A stretch of DNA of 64,000 nt from an uncultured Aquimarina sp. (GCA_947496705.1 CANMDW010000002.1:310001-374000); one strand, 5' to 3'. Shown: positions 16,470 to 26,259, numbered from the stretch's first letter. Numbers and translations: made by a program. Notes: a model not told the origin generated them from the letters alone.

Positions 16470-19055
16470 ATGGCTAGAAAACCAAAAATAGAACGTTTTA
16501 ATGAAAATGTTCTCGCAAAGTACCAGATATACAACAGCATTTTTATCACATTACCTTTTGATACCATATCCAATACAGGAGTTTTATTACCGCTCTTTAA
16601 GGAAGTATGCGAAAAAGGATATAATCAACATAAAAACCCATCTCAAATTGTAGAAGATTTCTTTACGCTGTATCAAAACAACCCTTCAGAAACAGAAAAA
16701 CATGATCTGTTGTTTAGGTTTATACAATATATAGAGCGCGAGGTAGTATTGTTTGATGCTATTGAAGATGCTGCTTTTCCTGTTGTAAACAATATGGATG
16801 GCCGCGGAACTTTAAGAAGTATAAAAGAAGAAGCACAGGCCAAAGGACAGTTAGAAGAACTGAAGGCATATTTGAGACGATTTAAGATCCGCCCTACACT
16901 TACTGCGCATCCAACACAGTTCTATCCTGGGACAGTGCTTGGGATTATTCACGATCTGGATGTTGCAATTCGTTCTAATGATCTGTCGAGAATACAAAAA
17001 TTATTGGCCCAGCTTGGAAAAACGGCTTTTTTCAAAAAAGAAAAACCAACCCCATATGATGAAGCTGTGAGCTTGATTTGGTATTTAGAAAATGTGTTTT
17101 ATCATGCTGCAAGTGCAATTTATAACTATGTTCAGCAAAATATATTTGAAGGAGAAGACCTGGATAATGATTTGATCAACTTAGGCTTCTGGCCAGGCGG
17201 AGACCGGGATGGAAACCCTTTTGTAACAACCGAAACCACCCTCAAAGTAGCCAAAAGACTACGTAAAACAATTTTGATCAACTATTACAGAGACATGCGC
17301 GAGTTGAAGCGCAGGATCACTTTCGGGAACCTTCAGGAGAAAATAATAAGGTTAGAAAATGCGTTGTATGATAATTTCTACTATGCCAAAACAGCCCAGC
17401 CTTTATCTGTAGAGATGTTGATGAATGGACTGCTGGAAATTAAAAAAGAATTAATAGCAGAGCATCAATCCCTTTTTCTAGAGGACCTTCAGGATTTGAT
17501 CAATAAGATTAAGATTTTCGGTTTCCATTTTGGCACCCTGGATATTCGTCAGGATTCGAGAGTACATCACAAGGTGCTAACCGATGTTGTGAATAAAACC
17601 AATGAATTAAACTTAGGTATTTTTCCACATGATTATGGATCACTTACCGAAACGGAACAAATTAACATACTCTCTACCGTCACAGGGAAATTAGATCCTT
17701 CAGTATTCGCAGATGATATCACCAGGGCCACGATAGAGTCCATATATGCTATCAAAACTATACAAGAGAGTAACGGAGAGCGCGCTGCCCATAGGTATAT
17801 CATTAGTAATAATGGTAGCCAACTCAACGTAATGGAAACATTTGCGATGATCAGGCTATGCGATTGGGAACACCCAACTGTAGATGTAATCCCTTTGTTT
17901 GAGACAGTGCCAGACTTACAGGTTTCTCATCGGGTGATGGAAGCGCTATATAGTAACCCAGTGTATATGGAACATTTGAAACGTCGTGGGATGAAACAAA
18001 CTATTATGCTAGGTTTTTCAGATGGTACAAAAGATGGAGGGTATCTTATGGCGAATTGGGGGATTTTTAAAGCAAAAGAAGCGCTGACAGAAATTTCGAG
18101 AAAATATAATGTAAAGGTTGTATTTTTTGATGGTAGAGGAGGGCCGCCAGCCAGAGGAGGAGGAAATACCAATCAATTTTATGCATCACTTGGACCAACA
18201 GTAGAAGATGAAGAAATTCAATTAACTGTGCAGGGGCAGACCATTAGTTCTAATTTTGGAACCCTGGATTCTTGTCAGTATAACTTAGAACAATTGCTTG
18301 GTGCAGGTGTAGAGAATCAGTTAACAGATAATGAAAGCAATCTCTTTTCTGCTGAAAATAAGCAAACCATGCAAGAGCTTGCCGATATCAGTTATAAAAC
18401 CTATGTGGATTTTAAGAATCATCCAAAATTTCTTCCTTATCTGGAGCATATGAGTACCCTGAAATACTATGGGAAAGCCAATATCGGTAGTCGTCCATCA
18501 AAACGAAGCAAGAGTACGACACTGGATTTTGGTGATCTCAGGGCGATACCATTTGTTGGAAGTTGGAGTCAGCTAAAGCAGAATGTCCCTGGTTTTTATG
18601 GAGTTGGTACCTCTTTAAAAGTATTTGAAGACCGTGACGAGTTTCATAAGGTGATTTCATTATACAAAGAATCTGCATTTTTCAGAGCCTTGATCGGTAA
18701 TAGTATGATGAGCCTTACCAAATCGTTTTTTGGACTTACTGCTTATATGAAAGAAGATGCAGTATATGGGGCGTTTTGGGATATCATCCATAACGAATAT
18801 CTGCTCACCAAACGATTACTATTTAAGTTGACCGGTTATGACGAATTAATGCAAAATGAACCTGCAGGAAAGGCGTCTATTGATGTTAGAGAGAATATTG
18901 TATTGCCGTTGCTTACCATACAGCAGTATGCCTTGAAGAAAATTCAGGAATACAACAGATCGGGAGAGGCTAACCCAAAAGATCTGGAGATCTATGAAAA
19001 AATGGTGACACGATCATTGTTTGGTAATATTAATGCCAGTCGTAATTCGGCATAA
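16470..19055 (+). CDS. ppc: Phosphoenolpyruvate carboxylase
   Basis: 861 residues, full length for the bacterial enzyme. It carboxylates phosphoenolpyruvate with bicarbonate to give oxaloacetate, refilling the TCA cycle. Diagnostic sites are TAHPTQ (145-150, catalytic His147), GGDRDGNPFVT, FGTLDIRQDSRVHH, MLGFSDGTKDGGYL and the glycine-rich FFDGRGGPPARGGG near 555, with the C-terminal SLFGNINASRNS replacing the usual RNTG end. That altered C-terminus is seen in Bacteroidota forms. Monocistronic, bounded by terminators. Cytosolic homotetramer by family. Confidence 0.97.
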   Translation: MARKPKIERFNENVLAKYQIYNSIFITLPFDTISNTGVLLPLFKEVCEKGYNQHKNPSQIVEDFFTLYQNNPSETEKHDLLFRFIQYIEREVVLFDAIEDAAFPVVNNMDGRGTLRSIKEEAQAKGQLEELKAYLRRFKIRPTLTAHPTQFYPGTVLGIIHDLDVAIRSNDLSRIQKLLAQLGKTAFFKKEKPTPYDEAVSLIWYLENVFYHAASAIYNYVQQNIFEGEDLDNDLINLGFWPGGDRDGNPFVTTETTLKVAKRLRKTILINYYRDMRELKRRITFGNLQEKIIRLENALYDNFYYAKTAQPLSVEMLMNGLLEIKKELIAEHQSLFLEDLQDLINKIKIFGFHFGTLDIRQDSRVHHKVLTDVVNKTNELNLGIFPHDYGSLTETEQINILSTVTGKLDPSVFADDITRATIESIYAIKTIQESNGERAAHRYIISNNGSQLNVMETFAMIRLCDWEHPTVDVIPLFETVPDLQVSHRVMEALYSNPVYMEHLKRRGMKQTIMLGFSDGTKDGGYLMANWGIFKAKEALTEISRKYNVKVVFFDGRGGPPARGGGNTNQFYASLGPTVEDEEIQLTVQGQTISSNFGTLDSCQYNLEQLLGAGVENQLTDNESNLFSAENKQTMQELADISYKTYVDFKNHPKFLPYLEHMSTLKYYGKANIGSRPSKRSKSTTLDFGDLRAIPFVGSWSQLKQNVPGFYGVGTSLKVFEDRDEFHKVISLYKESAFFRALIGNSMMSLTKSFFGLTAYMKEDAVYGAFWDIIHNEYLLTKRLLFKLTGYDELMQNEPAGKASIDVRENIVLPLLTIQQYALKKIQEYNRSGEANPKDLEIYEKMVTRSLFGNINASRNSA

Positions 19056-19086
19056 TTTGATAAAGTACTGTTAAGAGTTTTATATA

Positions 19087-19120
19087 ATGAGGTGGGAATT
19101 ACTAAATTTCTACCTCATTT
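19087..19120 (+). terminator. Stem-loop after ppc
   Basis: ATGAGGTGGGAATT and AAATTTCTACCTCAT pair around ACTA, followed by TTTC; it lies in the 77-base gap between ppc and the DinB gene. Confidence 0.6.
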
Positions 19121-19132
19121 CAATGCTATACT

Positions 19133-19645
19133 ATGCAATCTCAATTAAAAGAAGGAGAATACAATCCTTATTACGGTACATATATTTCTAAAGCAGCACA
19201 CATTGATATTGTGCAAGGGTTACAAAGCGGTAAAAAAGAATTTGTCGATTTTATAAAAACCATACCCCGGGAGAAGTGGTCTTACGCTTACGCTGAAGGA
19301 AAATGGACCATTGCAGAAGTATTACAACATCTTATTGATACCGAACGGGTTTTTGCCTATCGGGCGTTACGATTTGCACGAAATGATAAAACCCCTATTA
19401 TGGGCTTTGACCAGGATACATATGTGCCAAATTCTAACGCCAATAACTATAACAAAAAAGATCTTATCTCAGATTTTGAAGCGGTACGCAATAGCTCGAT
19501 TTCTTTATTTAATGGTTTTACCGATGAAATGTTACTTAGAATAGGCGAGGCGAGTGGTAGTCCCATGAGTACCAGGGCTGTAGGATATATACTTGCAGGG
19601 CATCAAAAACATCATTTTGAGATCATTAGAGAACGTTATTTGTAA
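19133..19645 (+). CDS. DinB family protein
   Basis: 170 residues with the DinB_2 four-helix pattern: KWTIAEVLQHLIDTERVFAYRALRFAR (first metal His in LQHL), and RAVGYILAGHQKHHFEIIRERY as the last helix with the H-x-x-H pair. Relatives are metal-binding proteins, some of them thiol-dependent transferases. No specific substrate can be named. Followed after 8 bases by a SnoaL-like gene, so probably co-transcribed. Confidence 0.88.
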   Translation: MQSQLKEGEYNPYYGTYISKAAHIDIVQGLQSGKKEFVDFIKTIPREKWSYAYAEGKWTIAEVLQHLIDTERVFAYRALRFARNDKTPIMGFDQDTYVPNSNANNYNKKDLISDFEAVRNSSISLFNGFTDEMLLRIGEASGSPMSTRAVGYILAGHQKHHFEIIRERYL

Positions 19646-19653
19646 AAACTGAT

Positions 19654-20031
19654 TTGATAACTAAAGAAGAAGTAGCAAAAAAATACCTTTTTTACCTTGA
19701 AAAAAGTGAAATGGATAGGGTCATCAATCTATTTACCAAAGATGGAGTTGTAACATCTCCCTTATATGGTACACAACCTGCTAAAACCTTCTACAAAAAA
19801 TTGGCAGACGACACCAATTCCTCAAAATTAAAATTCGACGGTTTATTTTTTGAAGAAAATTCTAATCGCATTTCATTACTTTTTGATTACCAATGGGAGC
19901 TCAAGAATGGTAAAAAAGTTGAGTTTAAAGTTGTTGATATTATAGAACTCAATGTAGAACATAAAATCAAAAAACTAACGATAATCTATGATACAATACA
20001 TAGTAAACCTGTAACAGAAGGATTAGCATAA
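19654..20031 (+). CDS. SnoaL/NTF2-like protein
   Basis: 125 residues. The cone-shaped NTF2 fold is suggested by EEVAKKYLFYLEKSEMDRVINLFTKDGVVTSPLYGTQPAKTFYKKL, followed by four predicted strands. No ATG is available before residue 30, so the start is taken as TTG at 19654, 8 bases after the DinB stop. Members are isomerases, hydrolases or binding proteins; nothing here decides which. Confidence 0.72.
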   Translation: MITKEEVAKKYLFYLEKSEMDRVINLFTKDGVVTSPLYGTQPAKTFYKKLADDTNSSKLKFDGLFFEENSNRISLLFDYQWELKNGKKVEFKVVDIIELNVEHKIKKLTIIYDTIHSKPVTEGLA

Positions 20032-20047
20032 TGAATGTATATAGAGA

Positions 20048-20686
20048 CTAAAGCAGGTTCACCAGGGTTTTTGGATCTAATTCATGCCCACCAGAATGTG
20101 TTCTAAATTCGATTTGAGGTAATATCTCTTTTACCCTGATTTTTTCGGCTTCAACTTTGGCAATTTCAAAATAAGGGTCTTTTTCTCCAACAATATGGGT
20201 GATTTTTGTTGTATTGGTCAGAAACATAAAATCTTCTTTTTGCAGCTCTTTGGGAAACCCTCCCGAGATCATTACCAAAGCATCGCAATTCACTTTACGA
20301 CTGGCCACCCATCGACTGGCAATACTTACTCCCTGAGAATATCCTAAGATGATGAGCATTGCCTGCTCTGGTATTTTTTCTGCCGACATGATTGCATCAA
20401 CATAGCTAAGTACGTTTTTGGTTTCAGTTTTTGTATTTTCTTTTGTGAGCCAACTGGACCCTACTTTTCTGTAATCATCTCCTTTGTAATACTTTGAAGG
20501 AGCTTGTGGAGCAATAATATAATTTTCCTCTTTGTCAAGGCTTTCGAATAATCGAATAAAATACCGGCTCAGATACCCAATACCATGAAAAACCAACCAA
20601 ACGGTTTTTGTCTTTGAGTGTAAAGTGTTTAGAGTAGAGTAGGTATTGGTAACTTGATAAGAAACTGTTTTTTCTTCAGAACTCAT
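20048..20686 (-). CDS. Alpha/beta hydrolase (carboxylesterase/phospholipase type)
   Basis: 212 residues. The fold starts with WLVFHGIGYLSRYFIRLF (oxyanion strand). Nucleophile Ser is in LGYSQGVSIA (about 127), Asp is probably in VGEKDPYF, and His is in HSGGHELD. It resembles the short cytosolic esterase family related to YpfH/serine esterases. It overlaps the upstream transglutaminase gene by ATGA, so the two are translationally coupled. Confidence 0.85.
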   Translation of the reverse strand: MSSEEKTVSYQVTNTYSTLNTLHSKTKTVWLVFHGIGYLSRYFIRLFESLDKEENYIIAPQAPSKYYKGDDYRKVGSSWLTKENTKTETKNVLSYVDAIMSAEKIPEQAMLIILGYSQGVSIASRWVASRKVNCDALVMISGGFPKELQKEDFMFLTNTTKITHIVGEKDPYFEIAKVEAEKIRVKEILPQIEFRTHSGGHELDPKTLVNLL

Positions 20687-21330
20687 AGGGTATAAGATAA
20701 AAGGTCTATTTTTTTTGATTCAGGAAATTCAATATGAGGATAATTTCTTTCTATTTGTTGTAAATATAATGTATATGGTAAATCTGGAAAAGTGCCATAT
20801 TCAGATAAGTACTCCATAAAACGATTATTTTGGTTATCAAACTGTTGAAAAACAGCTTCATTTTCACCATCAAACTCCAATGCGGGAACACCGATCTTTT
20901 CGCAAAGCTCTTTGTTAAAAGCAGGAGTGATTTTTATCCATTTATAATCCAGATACACCTCTGTACAAGCATGAAATACCAGTCGGTTAGACTTAAGAAT
21001 CTTTACAATCCTATCGGTTGCAATATGGTTTGTAACATCTCCAAAGTGTAACCTGCTGGGTATGCCCACGGCTCTGAGCAATGCTGCCAATAACACTGCT
21101 TTTTCTACACAGTATGCCGATTTTTTATCGACAATATAACTAGCCTTTAAACTTTGTTTCTTTAGATCCAGAATATATGGATTGTAGTAATAGCCATCTC
21201 TTACCGCATAAAATAATGCTATTGCTTTCTCTTTTTCTGCTGAAAGCTGACCGGTTATAGTGTGTGCTTTTTCAATAATTTTGGGATGATTTGCATCAAT
21301 AAAAAACTGAGAGGATAGATAAATTTCCAT
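20683..21330 (-). CDS. Transglutaminase-like cysteine protease family protein
   Basis: 215 residues, no signal peptide. The core has SAYCVEKAVLLAALLRAVGIPSRL with the candidate nucleophile Cys in AYC, and LVFHACTEVYL with the His. The position where classical transglutaminases have Asp (VDPTFN) is ITPAFN here, so the acidic third residue is Thr. The TPAFN form is, as I recall, common to a cytosolic subfamily, not a local defect. Coupled to the esterase gene downstream. Substrate unknown. Confidence 0.85.
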   Translation of the reverse strand: MEIYLSSQFFIDANHPKIIEKAHTITGQLSAEKEKAIALFYAVRDGYYYNPYILDLKKQSLKASYIVDKKSAYCVEKAVLLAALLRAVGIPSRLHFGDVTNHIATDRIVKILKSNRLVFHACTEVYLDYKWIKITPAFNKELCEKIGVPALEFDGENEAVFQQFDNQNNRFMEYLSEYGTFPDLPYTLYLQQIERNYPHIEFPESKKIDLLSYTL

Positions 21331-21353
21331 AGTACAATTCTTGCTATTTAGTG

Positions 21354-21391
21354 CCAGGTTGGAAATAGACAGTGATATATTTCCAACCAGA
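21354..21391. repeat. Dispersed palindromic element, copy 1
   Basis: CCAGGTTGGAAATA, spacer GACAGTGA, TATATTTCCAACCAGA. Same arms and spacer pattern as the element at 41912-41966. Lies between the transglutaminase start and the hydrolase end. Confidence 0.7.
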
Positions 21392-21397
21392 CATTAT

Positions 21398-22249
21398 TTA
21401 ATTTAAGTCAAACCAATCATTTACAAGAGGCCACAAGATATCCTGATTTTTCTTCCTAAAAAAATCAAAATGCCCAATAGTTTTTAGATTATAATCGACA
21501 GGCTTGAGATGCTTTCGGGTTACTTCAGCATTGCTATAAACGAGTTCACCTAAAATATCTACAGATTTTTTAGGAGCAAATAAATCATCTTCGATGCTAA
21601 CCAAAAGCATCGGTTCTTTGATTTCCTGATAATAGGTGGTGTTATTGCCATTGGTAAAATGTAACATAGAATCTGGGTGTAATAAAAATGTAGCCCAGTC
21701 TTTGGCAACTTGAGAAGTTAATGGCTTGCCCAATCCAAACCAGCCCGAAGGATAATATCCTAATATTTTGATAGTTAAAGGAACAAACCATCCAAAATTT
21801 ATTCGTATTAATTGTCGCATTTTAAAAGTAAAATGTTTATAAAACCCAAATTGAGAAGCAATAGAGAGATATTTATCATAATATTGATAGGCATCGCTAA
21901 ATCCTATACTATTACCTCCATAGCTATGCCCGATCATGTATTGTTTGTTTTCAGGAAATTCTTCTTTTGCATGTTTAGAAACAGCCTTAAAATCTGCTGC
22001 CCAGGAAAAGTATCCGTGGTTTTTTAAAGATTGAATGCTTTGTGAAAGAGAATCCCCGATTCCACGATAATCAAATGTAAAAACATTACATCCTTTTTCG
22101 GTTAAATACTGAGCCAGATTAAAATAAAATTTTTGAGGAACAGCGACAGCTGGTGCAAAAACAATGGTTTTATTATTTGGCGTTACCGGCACAAACTCAT
22201 GTACCGAGATGGGATATCCATCAAAAGAGTGTACTGTGTAGGACTCCAT
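21398..22249 (-). CDS. Alpha/beta fold hydrolase
   Basis: 283 residues. The N-terminal YTVHSFDGYPISVHEFVP is the start of the fold. FDYRGIGDSLSQSI is the strand 4 region, and GHSYGGNSIGF contains the nucleophile (G-x-S-x-G). The likely Asp is in SIEDDLFAPKKS, and the His in IGHFDFFRKKN. Resembles the YheT/acylglycerol-lipase-like hydrolases. The gap to the TetR gene is 7 bases, so it is almost certainly in one operon with, and controlled by, that regulator. Confidence 0.88.
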   Translation of the reverse strand: MESYTVHSFDGYPISVHEFVPVTPNNKTIVFAPAVAVPQKFYFNLAQYLTEKGCNVFTFDYRGIGDSLSQSIQSLKNHGYFSWAADFKAVSKHAKEEFPENKQYMIGHSYGGNSIGFSDAYQYYDKYLSIASQFGFYKHFTFKMRQLIRINFGWFVPLTIKILGYYPSGWFGLGKPLTSQVAKDWATFLLHPDSMLHFTNGNNTTYYQEIKEPMLLVSIEDDLFAPKKSVDILGELVYSNAEVTRKHLKPVDYNLKTIGHFDFFRKKNQDILWPLVNDWFDLN

Positions 22250-22256
22250 TGTGAGA

Positions 22257-22817
22257 CTATTTTAAAATTATTGTTTCCATTCTTTTAATAGCATTATTTA
22301 AGTATTTAGGATCATCATAGATCTGCATTAACAAAATACCACCTTCGATATCTTGTACCATTTGCTCTGCAAGCATCAATGATTCTTCTATAGAGTAGTA
22401 GGGTGATAGTAGTTGTTGCAATCCCAAAATAAAATCTTGAAAAAATAATTGTATCTCTTTTTTATAGGTGGGATTAAGATGAGCTGTCTCCAGAGCAGTA
22501 TTTGCCATAATACAACCACCATCAGAAAACCTGAATATTTTATCAAACAATTGTTTCATTTTGGTAATCTTTTCATGCATATTTAACTGGTTACTCTCGA
22601 TAATTCTAAAAAAATTGTAGTTAAAATAGCTATGCACTGTTGCAAGAACTTCTTTTATTAACTCTTCTTTATTGCTGAAATAATAATAGAAATGTGATTT
22701 CTGAATATTACAGGCTTTAGAAAGTTCATTCATACTGCTATTCTGTACTCCCCGGGTTCTTAAGACGGGAATTACTTTTTTTAATACTTCTTCTTTGGAG
22801 GTTTTTATTTTAGGCAT
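22257..22817 (-). CDS. TetR/AcrR family transcriptional regulator
   Basis: 186 residues. N-terminal TetR HTH (about 8-54): KVIPVLRTRGVQNSSMNELSKACNIQKSHFYYYFSNKEELI. The all-helical C-terminal domain includes RFSDGGCIMANTALE, a feature of the TetR_C_11-like groups. A palindrome GAACGTTC lies just upstream, so self-regulation of this two-gene unit is likely. Confidence 0.92.
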   Translation of the reverse strand: MPKIKTSKEEVLKKVIPVLRTRGVQNSSMNELSKACNIQKSHFYYYFSNKEELIKEVLATVHSYFNYNFFRIIESNQLNMHEKITKMKQLFDKIFRFSDGGCIMANTALETAHLNPTYKKEIQLFFQDFILGLQQLLSPYYSIEESLMLAEQMVQDIEGGILLMQIYDDPKYLNNAIKRMETIILK

Positions 22818-22819
22818 TT

Positions 22820-22838
22820 TATTGAACGTTCGTTAAAA
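22820..22838. promoter_or_regulatory. Candidate TetR operator
   Basis: TATTGAACGTTCGTTAAAA. The core GAACGTTC is a perfect palindrome, and AACGAACGTTCAAT recalls known TetR-family boxes. It is 5-20 bases before the regulator start. Confidence 0.6.
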
Positions 22839-22905
22839 TAATAATTAAATATAAATAGAATTTTTGAGAGTCAATGTTTATTTTTACTTAAAATTTCAAT
22901 ACGAT

Positions 22906-23331
22906 ATGCATCCTAACGAAAAAGAGATACTAAAACAATGCGAAAAAATGCGTGAAAATACGCTTATGGAAACACTTGATATCTCATTCTGCGAGGTAGG
23001 AAAAGACTATTTGGTGGCAAAAATGCCCGTAACACCCAAAGTGCATCAACCCGATGGGGTATTGCACGGTGGTGCTATGGTGGCTCTGGCAGAGAGTGTT
23101 GGGAGCGCCGCTTCTTTTATTTTTTTGGATGTGGGAGGTTTTTATATCAGAGGAATTGAAATTTCGGCAAATCATGTAAAAAGTATTCGTGAGGGTCATG
23201 TATTTGCCAAAGCACAAATTGTTCATAAAGGCCGAACCACTCAGCTGTGGGATATTAAGATACGGGACGAAGAAGATAATATGATTTCCATAGTAAAGTT
23301 AACAACCATTGCGCTTCCTAAAACCAGTTAG
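22906..23331 (+). CDS. Hotdog-fold thioesterase, probably DHNA-CoA thioesterase
   Basis: 141 residues starting at MHPNEKEILKQ; an in-frame TTG extension is less likely. PaaI/MenI-type hotdog: HQPDGVLHGGAMVALAESVGSAAS contains the helix with the catalytic Glu/Asp position and HGG. Its place immediately before menF and menD supports hydrolysis of 1,4-dihydroxy-2-naphthoyl-CoA in menaquinone synthesis, but a general acyl-CoA substrate cannot be excluded. Only 1 base separates its stop from the menF ATG. Confidence 0.85.
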   Translation: MHPNEKEILKQCEKMRENTLMETLDISFCEVGKDYLVAKMPVTPKVHQPDGVLHGGAMVALAESVGSAASFIFLDVGGFYIRGIEISANHVKSIREGHVFAKAQIVHKGRTTQLWDIKIRDEEDNMISIVKLTTIALPKTS

Positions 23332-23332
23332 C

Positions 23333-24421
23333 ATGGATTTGGAAGACATGTATGCAAAAACTAAGAAACAATTAGATCAACAGTTACCTTTTGTGATCTA
23401 TCGCAAAGCCGGCAGTAGCGATTTGTATGGTATCCTTCAAAAAAATGATGAGTTGTATAAAATAGAGGATTATGCTACTTCGGGTTTTATTTTTGCTCCA
23501 TTTGATGATACTAAAAAAGCCGTGCTTATTCCTGCAAAGCATTCTGTGCTTTATTCAGCTGATATTTCCGAAAAGTCCCAAAGTTATATAGAAGAAACTT
23601 TTAAGAAACCCGAAGTTGATTTTGAAAAATTGAAAGATAAAGAGAAGCACGTACTGCTTATAAATGAAGGTATTCAGGCTATAACATCTGGTGTTTTTAA
23701 AAAAGTAGTGTTATCTCGCAGGGAAGAAGTAAAAATAAATGAATCGACACATCCATTACAAATTTTTAAACGATTAGTAAAAAGCTATCCCAAAGCTTTT
23801 GTATACTGTTGGTATCACCCAAAAATTGGCACATGGTTGGGAGCAACCCCTGAAACACTATTGCATAGTAAAGATGACCAGTTTTTTACGATGGCCCTTG
23901 CAGGTACCCAACCTTATGATGGTAACACAAATGTTATATGGGGGGATAAGGAATTGGAAGAACAGGAAATGGTAAAAGAATTTATAGTAAGAGAATTGTC
24001 TCCGATTGCAGATGACATCGTTTCATCAAAAACATATACCTATCGTGCAGGAACTTTATTGCACCTAAGAACAGATATCAAAGCCAATATGGGTGTCAAA
24101 GGTTTAAAAATTAAAGATGTGATCCAAATACTGCATCCAACTCCTGCTGTTTGCGGGTTGCCAAAAAATGAAGCCAGATCTTTTATTTTTCAGCATGAAG
24201 GATATGATCGTAAGTTTTATACAGGTTTTTTTGGCGAACTGAATATGGATACTACAGGAAAAACAGCATCTGCCTTATTTGTGAATCTACGTTGTATGGA
24301 ACTGGAGAAAGATAGAGCAGTACTATATGTTGGTGGTGGAATCACAAAAGATTCCGATCCAGGGAAAGAGTGGGAGGAAACTGTGAGAAAGACGGCTACA
24401 ATGAAAAAAGTGCTATTCTAA
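23333..24421 (+). CDS. menF: Isochorismate synthase
   Basis: 362 residues from ATG 23333; the longer frame starting inside the thioesterase is rejected. The chorismate-binding domain occupies about 110-360: WLGATPETLL, FTMALAGTQP, ILHPTPAVCGLPKNEARSFI, YTGFFGEL and LYVGGGITKDSDPGKEWEET are the family signatures, with the Mg-binding Glu residues in ATPE and GKEWEE. It converts chorismate to isochorismate, feeding MenD next door. EntC is the siderophore equivalent, but the neighbours indicate menaquinone. Confidence 0.93.
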   Translation: MDLEDMYAKTKKQLDQQLPFVIYRKAGSSDLYGILQKNDELYKIEDYATSGFIFAPFDDTKKAVLIPAKHSVLYSADISEKSQSYIEETFKKPEVDFEKLKDKEKHVLLINEGIQAITSGVFKKVVLSRREEVKINESTHPLQIFKRLVKSYPKAFVYCWYHPKIGTWLGATPETLLHSKDDQFFTMALAGTQPYDGNTNVIWGDKELEEQEMVKEFIVRELSPIADDIVSSKTYTYRAGTLLHLRTDIKANMGVKGLKIKDVIQILHPTPAVCGLPKNEARSFIFQHEGYDRKFYTGFFGELNMDTTGKTASALFVNLRCMELEKDRAVLYVGGGITKDSDPGKEWEETVRKTATMKKVLF

Positions 24422-24476
24422 ATTCCTTCCAAAAATCTGGCTTAAATTAAGCCGATATTGTAATTTAGCAATCCGA

Positions 24477-26201
24477 ATGAAGAAACGCTTATATTCCAAC
24501 ATTCCTTTAGCACAAACGATCGTTGCTTTATGTGAAGCAAAAGGAATCAATCATATAGTTATATCACCCGGTTCCCGAAATGCACCATTAACCATCGGTT
24601 TTAGTGAGCATCCTGATATGAACTGTTATAGCATTGTTGACGAACGGTGCGCTGCATTTTTTGCATTGGGGATCGCACAGCAGATCCAAAAACCGGTAGG
24701 GCTTGTTTGTACCTCTGGGAGTGCGTTATTGAACTATTATCCGGCAATTTCTGAAGCATTCTATAGCGATATTCCCCTGGTGATTCTTAGTGCTGATCGC
24801 CCGGTTGAACGAATTGATATTGGCGACGGGCAAACCATTCGTCAAAAGAATGTATTTGAAAATCACATTCTGTATTCTGCAAATTTATATTCTGAAGTAG
24901 TAGCCGAATCAAAAATAGAAGATCGTAATGTGCGCCAAAAGCAACAAGAAGCTCAAAAGCATAATCAACGAGAAATTAATCTGGCACTCAACAAAGCTAT
25001 AGAACAAAAAGGCCCGGTACATATTAATGTACCTTTTTACGAACCATTATATCACAAAATAGAACAACCTACAGTTGCTCCCAAGAATATTCCGATAGAA
25101 AATCCATATCATCAATTTTCTGAAAAGTTACAATCCGAAATGCTTGTCGAGTGGAATCTGGCAAAACGAAAAATGGTGTTGATTGGAGTAAGTTCACCAG
25201 GAATGGTAGATCAAAAATGGATCGATGATTTAGCCAAAGACCCATCGGTTTTAGTGTTAACAGAAACTACCTCCAATATTCATCATCCTTCGCATATAAA
25301 CTGTATCGATCAACTCATTACCTCATTAACCGAAGATGAATTTTTAGCATTACAACCCGATATTCTATTAACTATTGGGGGCATGGTGATTTCTAAACGT
25401 ATCAAAGCTTTTTTAAGAAAATATCAACCAGAATCACATTGGCATATCGATGAAAAGAAAGCATTTGATACCTATTTTTGCCTAACCGAACATATAAAAC
25501 TTCAACCCAATGCATTTTTTAATGATTTTTTACCTGAAACCGAATTCGTTCAAAGCGATTATACATCTTTTTGGATTTCGGTAAGAGATCACAGAAGAAC
25601 AAAACATCAGGAATATTTACAACAAATTCCATTTACAGATCTTAAAGCATTTGAAGTTGTTTTTAATGTAATTCCAGATCATCAAATGATACAATTAAGC
25701 AATAGTTCTACAGTTCGCTATGCACAATTGTTTTCATTAAACCCAACTTTCAAGGTATTTTGTAATAGAGGAACAAGTGGTATTGATGGCTCTACATCTA
25801 CTGCAATTGGTGCAGCATTAGGATCAAAAATACCAACTACTTTAATCACAGGCGATCTTAGCTTCTTTTATGATAGTAATGGATTGTGGAATGAGTATAT
25901 TCCTTCTGATTTTAAAATTATTTTAATTAATAATGGAGGAGGAGGGATCTTCAGAATTTTGCATGGTAAAGAAGAAAGTAGTAACTTTAGGACATATTTT
26001 GAAACTACACATTGTCTTACTGCCATACATTTGAGTAAAATGTTTGGTTTTGAATACCATGTAGCAAATAACCTCGATGAAGTTGCTAGTGGTGTGCAAA
26101 AAATGTATCGAAGTAATAACGTACCCCACTTGCTAGAAGTTTTCACTCCACGAGAAGAAAACGATAGTACGTTAATCGAATATTTTAAGTATTTCATCTA
26201 A
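24477..26201 (+). CDS. menD: 2-succinyl-5-enolpyruvyl-6-hydroxy-3-cyclohexene-1-carboxylate synthase
   Basis: 574 residues, normal length. ThDP enzyme with the PYR domain first (VISPGSRNAPLTIGF, GLVCTSGSALLNYYPAISEA with the conserved Glu region) and the PP domain last (RGTSGIDGSTSTAIGAA, ITGDLSFFYDSNGLWN and LINNGGGGIF as the ThDP/Mg site GDLSFFYDxN). It condenses isochorismate with 2-oxoglutarate. Follows menF by 55 bases on the same strand, consistent with an operon. Confidence 0.96.
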   Translation: MKKRLYSNIPLAQTIVALCEAKGINHIVISPGSRNAPLTIGFSEHPDMNCYSIVDERCAAFFALGIAQQIQKPVGLVCTSGSALLNYYPAISEAFYSDIPLVILSADRPVERIDIGDGQTIRQKNVFENHILYSANLYSEVVAESKIEDRNVRQKQQEAQKHNQREINLALNKAIEQKGPVHINVPFYEPLYHKIEQPTVAPKNIPIENPYHQFSEKLQSEMLVEWNLAKRKMVLIGVSSPGMVDQKWIDDLAKDPSVLVLTETTSNIHHPSHINCIDQLITSLTEDEFLALQPDILLTIGGMVISKRIKAFLRKYQPESHWHIDEKKAFDTYFCLTEHIKLQPNAFFNDFLPETEFVQSDYTSFWISVRDHRRTKHQEYLQQIPFTDLKAFEVVFNVIPDHQMIQLSNSSTVRYAQLFSLNPTFKVFCNRGTSGIDGSTSTAIGAALGSKIPTTLITGDLSFFYDSNGLWNEYIPSDFKIILINNGGGGIFRILHGKEESSNFRTYFETTHCLTAIHLSKMFGFEYHVANNLDEVASGVQKMYRSNNVPHLLEVFTPREENDSTLIEYFKYFI

Positions 26202-26225
26202 TAACGATGTTTTATTATACTTTTA

Positions 26226-26259
26226 AGATCAATTATTCATTAATAATTGATCTATTTTT
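26226..26259 (+). terminator. Terminator after menD
   Basis: Perfect 12-base stem AGATCAATTATT / AATAATTGATCT with loop CATT, then ATTTTTG. Confidence 0.8.

Noticed and set aside
20683..21330. Inactivated transglutaminase because Asp is Thr
   Set aside because: The TPAFN form appears to be normal in this cytosolic subfamily, so it is not a local defect.
25868..26197. Antisense frame of 109 codons opposite menD
   Set aside because: Opposite a clearly coding gene with no coding signature of its own.
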